Below, piece after piece: positions 1 to 8,048 of a stretch of DNA of 42,412 nucleotides. A program made the position numbers and the translations under genes. How positions within the stretch are numbered: position 1 is the first letter of the stretch; every line of letters starts with the position of its first letter. The notes beneath the pieces were generated by a model. The model was not told the DNA's origin. It did not search any database and saw only the letters and a program-made list of their open reading frames with translations. This DNA comes from Deltaproteobacteria bacterium. GTDB lineage: Bacteria > Desulfobacterota > Desulfarculia > Adiutricales > Adiutricaceae. The DNA lies in NCBI GenBank assembly GCA_031269825.1, contig JAISYP010000043.1, forward strand, positions 1-42,412, given 5' to 3'.

Positions 1-303
1 CAGGTCAAGGCGCCAGATTTATGAAGTCCAGGTCTTTAGCCACTTTTAACTGGTTTTAGAACCACGTGAACGGTTACAAAATTATTCCTATTAAAAAAGA
101 TAATACTAACACTAATAATTTGGAAAATAACTAAATTTTATCTGAGTAGTCTTTATTATATTTTTAATTACTTAGTAAGCAAGAGTCAAAAAAATTAGCG
201 TCATTTTGTTGAATGGGACTTGGCCTGTTCCACTACAATTTTTTTTCTACCAAATTTATCTAATGAAAACCAGTAGTTACCAAATCCAGGTGTCTAACTT
301 CGG
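1..303. other. Intergenic, AT-rich, no gene seen
   Basis: I see no start codon with a ribosome site, no RNA gene and no convincing hairpin here. It lies downstream of the minus-strand fur-family gene, so that gene's transcript should end in it, but no GC stem with a U-run is visible on the minus strand. Confidence 0.5.
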
Positions 304-705
304 TTAGATTTCCGGGGCGCATTGGGGACATAACCCGCGGATTTCAACGCTACCCGTTGAAATGTTCAGCCCTAAAGCGTTAAGGCGCTGAAAAATGGAC
401 TTGGACAGGATCTCATCGTTAACTTCCTGGGTTTTTTGACATTGGGGACAGACCACGATGAGTGGATGGTGGGCCTGACGGCCTTCGACGCAAGCTAGGA
501 AAGCGTTTAAGGAACTGACTCGGTGGATCAGGCCACTAGCCTCAAGATAATCCAAGATCCGGTAAATGGTGGACGCCGTTAGGCGATGACCTTTTTCACG
601 CGCCCTTTCCAAAAGGTCATAGGCTTTAACCGGTTCCTGGGCCTGGAGTAATATATCCAAAATTAGGCGTCTAAGCTTGGTCATGGTTATGTTTTCCAAA
701 GCCAT
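304..705 (-). CDS. zur: Fur-family metalloregulator, probable zinc uptake regulator Zur
   Basis: A 133-residue Fur-superfamily repressor. The winged helix (about residues 10-63, recognition region TASTIYRILDYLEASGLIHR) is followed by a dimerisation domain with HH at 79-80 and two CPQC motifs at 86-89 and 126-129, the usual structural zinc site. GGAAG lies about 8 nt before the ATG; a second ATG at codon 8 is possible. It is last in a minus-strand run of zinc-uptake genes, 199 bp below the DUF3299 gene, with a dispersed repeat in the gap. The neighbours point to Zur rather than iron-Fur or PerR: with zinc bound it would repress the uptake operon through the palindrome near 4300. The exact metal is inferred from context. 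Confidence 0.8.
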   Translation of the reverse strand: MALENITMTKLRRLILDILLQAQEPVKAYDLLERAREKGHRLTASTIYRILDYLEASGLIHRVSSLNAFLACVEGRQAHHPLIVVCPQCQKTQEVNDEILSKSIFQRLNALGLNISTGSVEIRGLCPQCAPEI

Positions 706-742
706 GGCGAATCTTCCTTCCCTTAATTTAAGCGTAAGCGTC

Positions 743-866
743 TAATATTGATGGCCTCGCGAAAAGTCCAAAAATCAAGAATCCTAATTTATAAATTATT
801 GAAATTAATACCCTTTTTCTTGAAGATTTCCCTTAATCTTAGGTTTTTTCGAAACCATCAATATTA
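743..866 (-). repeat. Dispersed intergenic repeat, copy C, with 12-bp terminal inverted repeats
   Basis: Read on the minus strand, 843 to 749 aligns by eye with 17654-17749 at roughly 80% identity and less closely with 34118-34216. Shared blocks include CCTAAGATT, AGGGAAATC, GTATTAATTTCA, AATTAGGATTCTT and GGACTTTTCGCGAGG. Only this copy is bounded by a perfect 12-bp inverted repeat, TAATATTGATGG at 743-754 and CCATCAATATTA at 855-866, as in a miniature inverted-repeat element. It sits between the DUF3299 gene and the fur-family gene, in the direction of their transcription. No coding potential was seen. Confidence 0.75.
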
Positions 867-904
867 TTTCCGTCGGATTACTTCATTAACTCAGAGATCT
901 CCGT

Positions 905-1531
905 CTATTGATTGACTTGGTAAATTTCCACGCGATCCGCCGAAATGGAGTAACCCGCGTTAGCCAAATCAAACGCGAACCTTTCCACCCGAATTTTCCC
1001 GTAAACCCAGACCACTTCCATGGCGGTTAAACCCTTAACGGGTTTGGCGGCTTTAACATGGACAATTTGGTTGGGCGGCGGCGGTGGAACGTGGATACAG
1101 GCCCCAAAATAAGGCACCAAAAGGAACTCGTCAATTTCGGTTTTTTCAAAATCTAAAGGGGCCACGAACCCGGGGATCTTGATGGGCCGACCGTTCATCT
1201 TTTGATTGACTGGGGCCTGGTTCCAACGTTTGAGAAATTCCTCCAAGGCCGCTTCCGCCCGCGGGTCATTATCGGCCATTTCATTCAGTTTAAGATCCTC
1301 AATGATTTTTTCTGGTTTCCATTCCGGTGGGGCCAGTTCTTCCCAGATCAACCAATTGCGCTCATAATAACCGTTAACCACTTGGCCGGGCGCGCTGACT
1401 TCCCCGTCAGCCATGGCCCGACCTGAAAGGTTGGGCGCTAGGCCGGAAACGAGACTAGTTTCGGGCTGAGGGCGGATTAGGGCCAAACCCAGAACCAACA
1501 AAATAATTGTCAATATAGTTGGATATTTCAT
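905..1531 (-). CDS. DUF3299 periplasmic/lipid-anchored protein of the zinc-uptake locus
   Basis: A 208-residue protein with an N-terminal hydrophobic segment (about residues 3-20) that is a signal peptide or anchor. The C-terminal half carries the DUF3299 hallmarks: IPGFVAPLDFE, then EFLLVPYFGACIHVPPPPPN with a conserved Cys-His followed by a proline run. Proteins of this family occur beside ABC exporter-like ATPase/permease pairs and, in Vibrio, within the zrg zinc-regulated cluster; the biochemical function is unknown. Here it starts 19 bp after the permease stop, so it is co-transcribed. The Shine-Dalgarno sequence is weak, suggesting coupling to the permease. A role in delivering or sensing zinc in the periplasm is inference. 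Confidence 0.8.
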   Translation of the reverse strand: MKYPTILTIILLVLGLALIRPQPETSLVSGLAPNLSGRAMADGEVSAPGQVVNGYYERNWLIWEELAPPEWKPEKIIEDLKLNEMADNDPRAEAALEEFLKRWNQAPVNQKMNGRPIKIPGFVAPLDFEKTEIDEFLLVPYFGACIHVPPPPPNQIVHVKAAKPVKGLTAMEVVWVYGKIRVERFAFDLANAGYSISADRVEIYQVNQ

Positions 1532-1550
1532 CGCGTCTTATCGCGCCTTA

Positions 1551-2819
1551 TTATACGCGTTGGCTTAAGCCATCGGTTAGACTAAAAAAGTAAGCTCGGA
1601 TGGCTGGCCCTAGGCCAGCCAAAAGTCCGGCCAAAACCATGGCCCCCATAATGAGCCCTTCTCGCTGGGTGGGGCCGGTGAACTCTAAGGCCACCCCGTA
1701 GTTGACTAAGATTTGGGGACCTAAAAAGGCTAAGAGCCCGGCCAGGATCCCGAGCCCTAAAATAAGGCCCGTGATGGTTAGCCACAGGCTTTCTAGGGTA
1801 ATGATGGCCAAAATATCCCAAGGGCTGGCCCCCAAAGAGCGCAAGATGGCCAACTCACGCCGTCTTTCCCCGAGACCGGCCAGGATGGTCGCGGCTAAGC
1901 CTAAAAGACCGGTGATGGTCACCAAAATAGAGACCAGAAAGAGGATTTTTTCGCCTTGGCCGATGGTCTGGAATAATAGATCCAAAGCCACGCCTGGCAA
2001 AACCGCGGACAAGGCTTCCCCGGGGGCGTTTTGGATTTGACTTTGGGCTTGAAAAACTAGCCGGCGGTTTTTTAGGCCCACCAATAGAGCGGTCACGCTT
2101 TTCGGGGTGAGGTTAAATTTTCGGGTGTCTTCGGGCCGGATGGAAAGCCCGGGGATGGGAGCCCCACCCCGCCAGTCCACGTGAATAGCTTCCATAGATT
2201 GTAAACTAATATAGAGGCCGCGATCCACTGGGGAGCCGGTGGGTTCTAAGACGCCCACCACCGTGAAGGGTTTATTGTCATGGGCGCGGGCCATTTCCCC
2301 GCCCCCATGACTTAAAACGATCTGGTCGCCTAGGTGGTAACCCAGGCGTCGGGCCACTTCCGCGCCTAAAATCACCTCAAAAAGTTCTTGGAATTGGCGG
2401 CCTTGGGCCAGTTTCAGCGATTGACCTCGGCGGTGACGATAATGGGCCAGATAGTTTTCATCCGTGGCCACCACGGGAAACCCGCGATGGAAATCACCCA
2501 TGGACACGGGAATGACCCAGGCCACGTCGGGGCGTTTCATAATTTGTTGGGCTTTGTCCCAGCCGATATTGTTGGCGGCCCCGCCGAGATGGAAAATGGC
2601 GTATAAAACCAGTTGAGTCTGGCTCCCCCGGGCGCCCACCAAGAGATCGACCCCATAAACGCTTTGACTAAACCCTTCCCGGACTTGGGTTCTTAAACGT
2701 TCTAGCCCCACCAATAAAACCGTGGACATCACCAAGGAAGCGAGGATGAGCCCGAGGGAGCCTTTGCGGTTTAAGGCGGAAAGGGCGGCTAAAGTGGCTA
2801 AGGTTTTAAGCCGGGTCAT
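1551..2819 (-). CDS. ABC transporter permease, FtsX/MacB-like (zinc-uptake locus)
   Basis: The protein has FtsX/MacB topology: one N-terminal membrane helix (GSLGLILASLVMSTVLLVGL), a large periplasmic domain of about 230 residues, then three helices near the C-terminus, with the ERRRELAILRSLGASPWDI coupling loop after the second. The reading frame is open to 2867, but the start chosen is ATG at 2819 ([16 protein letters not shown]): it has AAGG just upstream and overlaps the ATPase stop by only 14 bp. It pairs with the ATPase encoded upstream. This type of pair usually does mechanical work on periplasmic partners (MacB, LolCDE) rather than forming a classical importer pore, so how it aids zinc uptake is open. 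Confidence 0.85.
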   Translation of the reverse strand: MTRLKTLATLAALSALNRKGSLGLILASLVMSTVLLVGLERLRTQVREGFSQSVYGVDLLVGARGSQTQLVLYAIFHLGGAANNIGWDKAQQIMKRPDVAWVIPVSMGDFHRGFPVVATDENYLAHYRHRRGQSLKLAQGRQFQELFEVILGAEVARRLGYHLGDQIVLSHGGGEMARAHDNKPFTVVGVLEPTGSPVDRGLYISLQSMEAIHVDWRGGAPIPGLSIRPEDTRKFNLTPKSVTALLVGLKNRRLVFQAQSQIQNAPGEALSAVLPGVALDLLFQTIGQGEKILFLVSILVTITGLLGLAATILAGLGERRRELAILRSLGASPWDILAIITLESLWLTITGLILGLGILAGLLAFLGPQILVNYGVALEFTGPTQREGLIMGAMVLAGLLAGLGPAIRAYFFSLTDGLSQRV

Positions 2820-3531
2820 GGCTCGCCTTGGAGGGTTTAAAGTCTTCCATGTTTTGAAATATCCCAAAATGATCGGCTAAACTTAGGTCGTGGCTAACGA
2901 ACAAAACGCTGGCCCCAGCCTTTTGGCTTTCTTTTAACAACAAATCCACAAACGCTCGCTGACGATCCGCGTCGAGGGAAGAAGTGGGCTCGTCGGCCAT
3001 GATGAGGGGCGGGCGCCCCATGAGCGCTCGAGCCGCGGCCACGCGTTGCTGTTGGCCAACCGAAAGTTTATAAGCGGGCCGGTTCCAAAGCGCTCGCTCC
3101 AGATCCAAGCCGAAAAGAAGGCTTTCGGCCGCGGAGGCGATCGAGCCGTAAGCTTGGAGCGCTCGCCCCCTCCGGTAGCTAGATAAGCGAACCGGGATGG
3201 TGACGTTGTCGATGGCCGAAAGATAAGGCAACAGGTTAAATTGCTGGAAAATCAGCCCGATCTGATCCCCCCGGAAACGATCCCGGCCAGCCCCGGACAG
3301 ATCCGAAAGCGAGGTTCCGGCCACTCGGATCGTCCCCGAGGTAGGCGATATTAGGCCCCCGATGAGGCTTAATAGGGTGCTTTTGCCGCCCCCGCTGGCC
3401 CCAGCCACAAACATCGATTGGCCTGGATCGAGCTGGAGTTTATTAATCTTCAGTAAGATCTCTTGACCAGGCCAATGGAAGGACACGTCGGAGAGGAGGA
3501 CGGCTGGTTCCGAGCTGGCGGTCGCTACCAT
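2806..3531 (-). CDS. ABC transporter ATPase, LolD/MacB type (zinc-uptake locus)
   Basis: A 241-residue nucleotide-binding subunit with Walker [10 protein letters not shown] (about 44-52), Q-loop in [15 protein letters not shown], signature [15 protein letters not shown], Walker [13 protein letters not shown] and a switch His in [10 protein letters not shown]. Sequence and length match the LolD/MacB/FtsE group. The ATG overlaps the last codons of the DUF2796 gene by 7 nt (ATGGTAG), so the two are translationally coupled. It energises the adjacent FtsX-type permease. The three-part arrangement with DUF2796 and DUF3299 matches zinc-regulated zrg loci. Confidence 0.9.
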   Translation of the reverse strand: MVATASSEPAVLLSDVSFHWPGQEILLKINKLQLDPGQSMFVAGASGGGKSTLLSLIGGLISPTSGTIRVAGTSLSDLSGAGRDRFRGDQIGLIFQQFNLLPYLSAIDNVTIPVRLSSYRRGRALQAYGSIASAAESLLFGLDLERALWNRPAYKLSVGQQQRVAAARALMGRPPLIMADEPTSSLDADRQRAFVDLLLKESQKAGASVLFVSHDLSLADHFGIFQNMEDFKPSKASHDPA

Positions 3532-4259
3532 TTGACGATAGGGTTTTTGGGATCGAGCGTGAGGGCTTTTTGACCGCTCTCGGAGACAATTTGGGCGTCG
3601 ATCCGGGTGAGGGTGGGGAATTTTTCAAAAAGCTTAAGCCGAATTTCTTTTAAAGTCGCCGGCTTTTGGCATTTAAAAAGATAATCGGCCAAAAGATCGC
3701 CATGCTCGCTTTGGCCATCAATATGTTCATGGTTGGCGTGGTCATGGTCAGCGTCATCATGGTCGGCGTCATCATGGCCGGCGTGATCATGGTCGGCGTC
3801 ATCGTCATGAACGTCATGGTCAGCTTCGTCATGGTCATCGCCATGATCATCATGATCGCCATGATCGTCATGATCGGCGTCATGATCCACCTGATGTTCT
3901 TCGCGTCCCGCGGGCCAGTTCGCGGCCGGTAGGAGCGAGGCGAGGGGTTTGGATTGGAGTCTAACGCCCACGGGTTGACAACCAGCCGCCGCGCTTAGGA
4001 GGAAAAGCTCAGTTCCCAAGCTCAAGTTGGCGCTCAGGTCTTTGACCTGTTTTTCTTCAGCCGGGGTTTTCGGGGCTCGCTCAAAAGGGAGGAAATTGAT
4101 GAGGGGGCTATCCAGGCTTATTTCCACTTCATCTTTTTCCATGACTATGGTCAATTTGGCCGCTCCATGCTCGTGGGCGGGGTGGGAATGGGCCTGGGCG
4201 GGGACGCTCAGGATGGTCGCTAGGGCCACTAGACCCAAAAGCGGAAAGAATTGGCGCAT
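3525..4259 (-). CDS. zrgA: DUF2796 (ZrgA-like) His/Asp-rich periplasmic zinc-binding protein
   Basis: A 244-residue exported protein with a clean signal peptide (MRQFFPLLGLVALATILSVPAQA). It begins with HSHPAHEHGAAKLTIVMEKD and contains the DUF2796 feature SPLINFLPFERAPKTPAE. Residues about 123-185 are a low-complexity stretch of His, Asp and Gly (units such as DHDDHGDHDD, DHDHAGHDDADHDD) that should bind several zinc ions weakly; in Vibrio ZrgA a similar region serves zinc acquisition. AAGGAG lies 10 nt before the ATG. It is first in the operon, and the probable Zur box sits 36 nt upstream. The repeat is written in GATCATGATC-like microsatellite DNA and should vary in length between strains. 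The family assignment is firm; zinc rather than another metal is inferred. Confidence 0.85.
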   Translation of the reverse strand: MRQFFPLLGLVALATILSVPAQAHSHPAHEHGAAKLTIVMEKDEVEISLDSPLINFLPFERAPKTPAEEKQVKDLSANLSLGTELFLLSAAAGCQPVGVRLQSKPLASLLPAANWPAGREEHQVDHDADHDDHGDHDDHGDDHDEADHDVHDDDADHDHAGHDDADHDDADHDHANHEHIDGQSEHGDLLADYLFKCQKPATLKEIRLKLFEKFPTLTRIDAQIVSESGQKALTLDPKNPIVKW

Positions 4260-4294
4260 ATTGGTTTGACTCCTTGCGGGGAAAATTTCTGAAA

Positions 4295-4314
4295 CGGGAT
4301 AATATATTATCGCG
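4295..4314 (-). promoter_or_regulatory. Probable Zur operator upstream of the zinc-uptake operon
   Basis: GATAATATATTATC at 4298-4311 is a perfect 14-bp palindrome. It extends to 20 bp (4295-4314, CG...CG ends) with one mismatched pair. AT-rich dyads of this layout are typical Fur/Zur sites, and it lies just before the first gene of the zinc operon. The core also contains TATAAT-like sequence, so binding would block RNA polymerase. The regulator is inferred from the linked Fur-family gene. Confidence 0.65.
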
Positions 4315-5648
4315 TTCGGGGAGTCAAGCTCCTAAAACCTTAAAATGGCCCGTTTTTTATTTGAGGTTTTTCAGTCAAAGCGGTTTTTATAGACCTCGGG
4401 TCAAGAAAATCTGGCGACAATCAACTGGCGCGAATGGAAATGTTAAGTCCCAAAAAGTTTTCCGCGCCCAAAGTTATTATTTCGGCTGGGAAGATCAATA
4501 ATCTCAGATAACTTATTGATATTAATATATTTTTAGCTGTGAGGAAAAGACACCGCTGATTCGTGTTCATTTTAAGAACATTTGGGAGGCCTAAGGGTGG
4601 CCCATCAACTAGATTGAGTTTAACCAGGAATTTGGGAAGAGTTGTTAATGGTTTTAAAAACTATTTTAGTATTATTTATAATCATATTATAATATTAAGT
4701 AATAAATAAAAAAACATGTTTTTAGAGCGTAAAATAGATAAAAACCCTATAAACGACTAAATTAAAAAAATATAGTTCCAAAAAATAGACAAAAAATAAC
4801 CTCCTCGACCTGGGAGATCCAGGCGGGTATGGTGGCTGGGCGTGGTTTAAGGCTAACCACGCGAGATAAGATCATAGCACCACGTCCAAGGTGGAGTTAC
4901 GGGCGTTTAAATATTCCACTTCCTCAGTCTGATTGGCCTTTTGGGAACGGTCGCGCTCTATCGGTGGGGCGGGTCTTTGGCGATCGCCAGGGGTCGATTC
5001 CCAGGTGGCCTCCACCGGGGCTCGGTTGACCCGATCAATTTTTTTTCGGCCTACGTAAGCCAAAAAGTCACTAGAAATAAACATGGTCGCCTCCCAACAG
5101 CCCTTGAGGTAAATCTCTGGGCTTTAGTTACCTTATCGGCTGGAGGCGGGCCGAACTTTAGAGAAATCTCACATTTTTTCTGACCCAAAACTGTTTTTTT
5201 GGTTAGGCTCTCATCAGTCCGCCTTGGTCACGGTTTTTCCGTCTCAACATTTCCGTCTAAACCGTGATTGTTCTTGGCCAAAGGCGACTATCTGGCGACT
5301 GTCTGGAGGTAAACATAACTAGTTGAATTTTATAATTATTTTAAAACGACTAAAAATAAAATTCATTAAAATCAATAACTTATAATACCGTTCACTCTTT
5401 CTGGTTCGCGAATGGGGTATCAAGGTTTGATGGTTGGGCGAAAACCCCAGTTTCAAGAAATTAGGTAAGAAAAAGTTATTAATATCAAAGAATTAAAAGA
5501 TTCATTTTTCGCTTTTGCCCTTCTCGCCAAGCCATCCAGGTTTGTTTGTTTCGACGTTTTTTTAAAATCATTGAAAATGATATAAAAAATAGTATTAAAA
5601 ACAGATATTTCTATTATTAAGAGTAATTAAAAAAATAGATCAAATATA
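4315..5648. other. Long intergenic region, mostly AT-rich
   Basis: It separates the divergent zinc operon promoter from the 3' end of the AAA/PDDEXK gene. Most is AT-rich with no supported gene. A stem ATCAATAA (4494-4501) with TTATTGAT (4513-4520) is visible. A GC-richer island at about 4800-5160 holds the possible small gene at 4872-5084. A faint resemblance to the dispersed repeat (GCGAAAA...TCAAGAAATTAGG, near 5438-5465) is too weak to call. Confidence 0.5.
4872..5084 (-). CDS. Possible small hypothetical protein or gene remnant
   Basis: A 70-residue frame starting MFISSDFLAYVGRKKIDRVN, charged, without membrane segment or known motif. In its favour: GGGAGG lies 6 nt before the ATG, and the region is much richer in GC than the AT-rich flanks, like real genes in this window. 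Against it: no recognised family, isolation in a 1.4-kb spacer, and other frames open across the same GC island. It may be the surviving start of a larger lost gene. Confidence 0.3.
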   Translation of the reverse strand: MFISSDFLAYVGRKKIDRVNRAPVEATWESTPGDRQRPAPPIERDRSQKANQTEEVEYLNARNSTLDVVL

Positions 5649-7358
5649 TTAGTAGAATTTAACAAAAACATCGGCGTTATCACTAAGAACAATAACTATT
5701 ACAATTGTTTCACTTGCCCTAAACCAATATTTAATGCGTTGTAATGATTTTTTTAGTTCATAAAAGGAGCTATTATAAATTTTATCTTCTGAATTAGATT
5801 CTTTATCAGTAAATAATGATTTTTTATTTGCTTTTGGTATGTATTTTAATTCAATAAGGGCGTATATGTCTTCTTTTAAAAGAAGGTCTATATCAGATCG
5901 ACCTCGCTCGGTTATAGCTTCAGGGATTAAATTAACCCCTAAACCATCGAACAAACTTTGAAAGATAGAATGGAAAAAAGTCTCGGCTAAATCAGGATCG
6001 TTTTTCCATTTTTTTTCCCATTCAGCGGGTTGGGAACAAATGGTGGAAGCCAAAAGGGAGTGGAGTATTTTCTCCAAATCAGAAACGTTATTATCAATGA
6101 TGGCGTCAGTTAGCTTGGTCAGACAGGACAGTTTTTCTTGTTGGGTAGACAAATAGGGGAAATAGGCTCGAAAAAGAGCGGTTTTATAACTGGACCAAAC
6201 CTCTAAATTAGGAAATTTTAATGTATAAAAAGTTACCTCTTCTTCATATTTGAATCCATCAGAGCCATAGGAGTTTCTTTCAATTTTTTCAATTTTTTCA
6301 ATAGTCAGGTACCCAGTCTGAAGGAGGATGGACTCTGGCCTAATCTGGCCGATCTCTGACTCATCAATTTCCGCCGCGGTTAACCGAGCCAAATTATTGG
6401 GGAAAAAAGCGGCCGGTTCCTTGGCTATGGCGTGTTCCAGAACCAGAGGTGGGCCGGTAGACAGCCAGTAGTCGCCGATATTATTTTGGGCGAAACAATT
6501 GTTGATGGAATAGGGGTTTAAAACTTCGGTGATCCCGTCCCAACTATATCCATTATATTTAGCTAAAATAGCGTTAATTAGATCTTTTTTGTTTTTTCCT
6601 TTTTTTAACCAGTCTAAAGAGATAAGAAAATCATCAAACAGGTGAGAGAAATTATCAAGAAATTCATCTTCAGTGTAACCACAGATTCCCGCGTAGGTCG
6701 AGTCGTGAGTAATGTCATTGAGGTTGTTGAGGGTCGAATGGATCGCGGTTTTGGCCAACTTAGAAATACCGGTGACAAAGACAAAGCGAAGATCCGACTC
6801 CACTTTTTTGAGGCCAAAGTAAAAATCTCGGAGGGTAGCCCGGATCGACTCAGCCATTTTGGGATTATCCAGATGATCCAAAATGGGTTTGTCATACTCG
6901 TCAATCAAAACCGCGACCGAGGCGCCCTGGTATTTTTCTCTAAGAAGAGTGATGAGCCTGACCAGGGCCGCGCTAGGAAGGTCGCGATTTAAAGACAGTT
7001 GTTCCCTATCCGCTATGTCTTCCAGGTCATAGATAATGTGTTTGCCCAGCTCTTCTGGGGAAGAGCTAGTATTGGCCAGGCTCAGCCGGATGACTGGGCT
7101 AGGCTTAAAATCATACCCATGGGCGTGGATCGATAAACCCCGGAAATAGTCCTCGTCGCCGCGGAAAAAATGATCCAAGGCGTCAATGAGCAGGGTCTTC
7201 CCAAAACGTCTAGGACGAGCTAAAAACCAATATCTATATTTTTTATCCGAAAGTAATTTGTGGATATAGTTAGTTTTATCTACATAGATAGAATTATTAG
7301 TTCTAATTTCTTTAAAACTAGATACTAATAGCGGTTGTTGTAATTGATTATTTTCCAT
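5649..7358 (-). CDS. AAA-ATPase-like / PD-(D/E)XK nuclease-like protein (PF09820-PF08011 type)
   Basis: A 569-residue protein. The N-terminal AAA-ATPase-like domain has the family sequence YVDKTNYI, Walker A RPRRFGKT at 48-55, Walker B VAVLIDEYDKP (Asp153/Glu154) and the sensor-like FVFVTGISKLAK. The C-terminal end has a PD-(D/E)XK-like core, RGRSDIDLLL followed by YALIELKYIPK. Such proteins multiply in host-associated bacteria and are often laterally spread; their cellular role is not settled. The gene is clearly richer in A+T than its neighbours and stands alone between spacers, consistent with transfer. Its 5' end and upstream region have been tandemly duplicated (7341-7836). TATAAT on the minus strand at 7371-7376 implies a very short or absent 5' UTR. 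Confidence 0.85.
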   Translation of the reverse strand: MENNQLQQPLLVSSFKEIRTNNSIYVDKTNYIHKLLSDKKYRYWFLARPRRFGKTLLIDALDHFFRGDEDYFRGLSIHAHGYDFKPSPVIRLSLANTSSSPEELGKHIIYDLEDIADREQLSLNRDLPSAALVRLITLLREKYQGASVAVLIDEYDKPILDHLDNPKMAESIRATLRDFYFGLKKVESDLRFVFVTGISKLAKTAIHSTLNNLNDITHDSTYAGICGYTEDEFLDNFSHLFDDFLISLDWLKKGKNKKDLINAILAKYNGYSWDGITEVLNPYSINNCFAQNNIGDYWLSTGPPLVLEHAIAKEPAAFFPNNLARLTAAEIDESEIGQIRPESILLQTGYLTIEKIEKIERNSYGSDGFKYEEEVTFYTLKFPNLEVWSSYKTALFRAYFPYLSTQQEKLSCLTKLTDAIIDNNVSDLEKILHSLLASTICSQPAEWEKKWKNDPDLAETFFHSIFQSLFDGLGVNLIPEAITERGRSDIDLLLKEDIYALIELKYIPKANKKSLFTDKESNSEDKIYNSSFYELKKSLQRIKYWFRASETIVIVIVLSDNADVFVKFY

Positions 7359-7588
7359 GGTAGTCCCTAAATTATAAAAAATTTACCGCCCATTCGGAAT
7401 TCGGATGGAATCAGACTAATATCGCGAAGACGGGTTGGGCGCTTCTTGGCGCTCGAGGCCAAAAGTTAATTGGGACTATAACACAGTTTTGGCTACAACG
7501 CCCCTCGCGTTTTTGACCAAAAAACAAGATTAGGGGGCGTTGGGGATCCTCATGGCCGTGGGGCGGAGGGGGGCCTGGGCCAGGCGAG
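7341..7588. repeat. Tandem duplication, copy 1 (contains the AAA gene start)
   Basis: About 248 bp repeated almost end to end with 7590-7836. It begins TAATTGATTATTTTCCATGG, which on the minus strand encodes the first codons of the AAA/PDDEXK gene, and ends GGCCAGGCGAG. It retains ATTATA at 7371-7376 (minus-strand TATAAT) and the start codon. An internal inverted pair CAACGCCCC/GGGGCGTTG is present. Confidence 0.9.
7371..7376 (-). promoter_or_regulatory. Candidate -10 element of the AAA/PDDEXK gene
   Basis: A perfect TATAAT on the minus strand ends 12 bp before the ATG at 7358. Transcription would start some 6 nt ahead of the ATG, making the mRNA nearly leaderless. No clear -35 box was seen. 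Confidence 0.4.
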
Positions 7589-7589
7589 T

Positions 7590-7836
7590 TAATTGATTAT
7601 TTTCCAGGTAGTCCCTAAATTTAAAAAAATTTACCGCCCATTCGAAATTCGGAGGGAGGGAGTCAGACTAATCTGGCGAAAACGGGTTGGGCGCTTCTTG
7701 GCGCTCGAGGCCAAGGATAATTGGGGCTATAACCCAGTTTTGGCTACAACGCCCCCGCGTTTTTGACCAAAATCAGATCAGGGGGCGCTAGGGGGCTCTC
7801 GTGGCCGTGGGACGGGGGGATCCCTTGGCCAGGCGA
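7590..7836. repeat. Tandem duplication, copy 2 (start codon and -10 lost)
   Basis: This diverged second copy of 7341-7588 begins TAATTGATTATTTTCCAGG and ends GGCCAGGCGAG. Relative to copy 1 it has lost two bases of the CCATGG start codon, and the TATAAT has become TTAAAT-like, so the copy cannot drive or start the gene. Small indels and substitutions are spread along its length, so the duplication is not recent. Confidence 0.9.
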
Positions 7837-7930
7837 GCCAAGAGACCTGGGTTAAGGAAAAAATGTTGCTATTGGAGCTGGTTTGGTCTATTATCCATTA
7901 AGATCTTTTCAAGGGTCAACCACCTTAGCC

Positions 7931-8006
7931 TAATGACCGTAATAACTATAATGACCGTAATGCCCGTTAAAGACCGGTAATAACCATCCGGTAATAACCA
8001 TAATGA
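7931..8006. repeat. Degenerate 9-bp tandem array upstream of cysS
   Basis: Units TAATGACCG, TAATAACTA, TAATGACCG and TAATGCCCG run at exactly 9 bp from 7931 to 7966. Looser units (TTAAAGACCGG, TAATAACCATCCGG, TAATAACCA) follow up to about 8000. The array ends about 45 bp before the cysS start, so it lies in the promoter or leader region. Confidence 0.7.
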
Positions 8007-8048
8007 TTTTTGGGAGATTTTTGTTTTGAGCGCGATTGGGCTTGTGCC

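Noticed and set aside
3666-3932. An 88-codon plus-strand frame reading as Met/Val/Ile-rich membrane segments
   Set aside because: It is the exact complement of the His/Asp repeat of the DUF2796 gene; repeated GATCATGATC-type DNA opens all frames. No ribosome site.
4274-4501. 75-codon plus-strand frame upstream of the zinc operon
   Set aside because: It crosses the Zur dyad, has no ribosome site and shows no protein character.
4980-5005. GGGTCGATTCCC, resembling a tRNA T-arm
   Set aside because: No acceptor stem, anticodon arm or CCA-side pairing can be built around it, and the loop lacks TTC.
5420-5500. Possible fourth copy of the dispersed repeat
   Set aside because: Only GCGAAAA, TCAAGAA and TTATTAATATC fragments match; not distinguishable from chance in AT-rich DNA.
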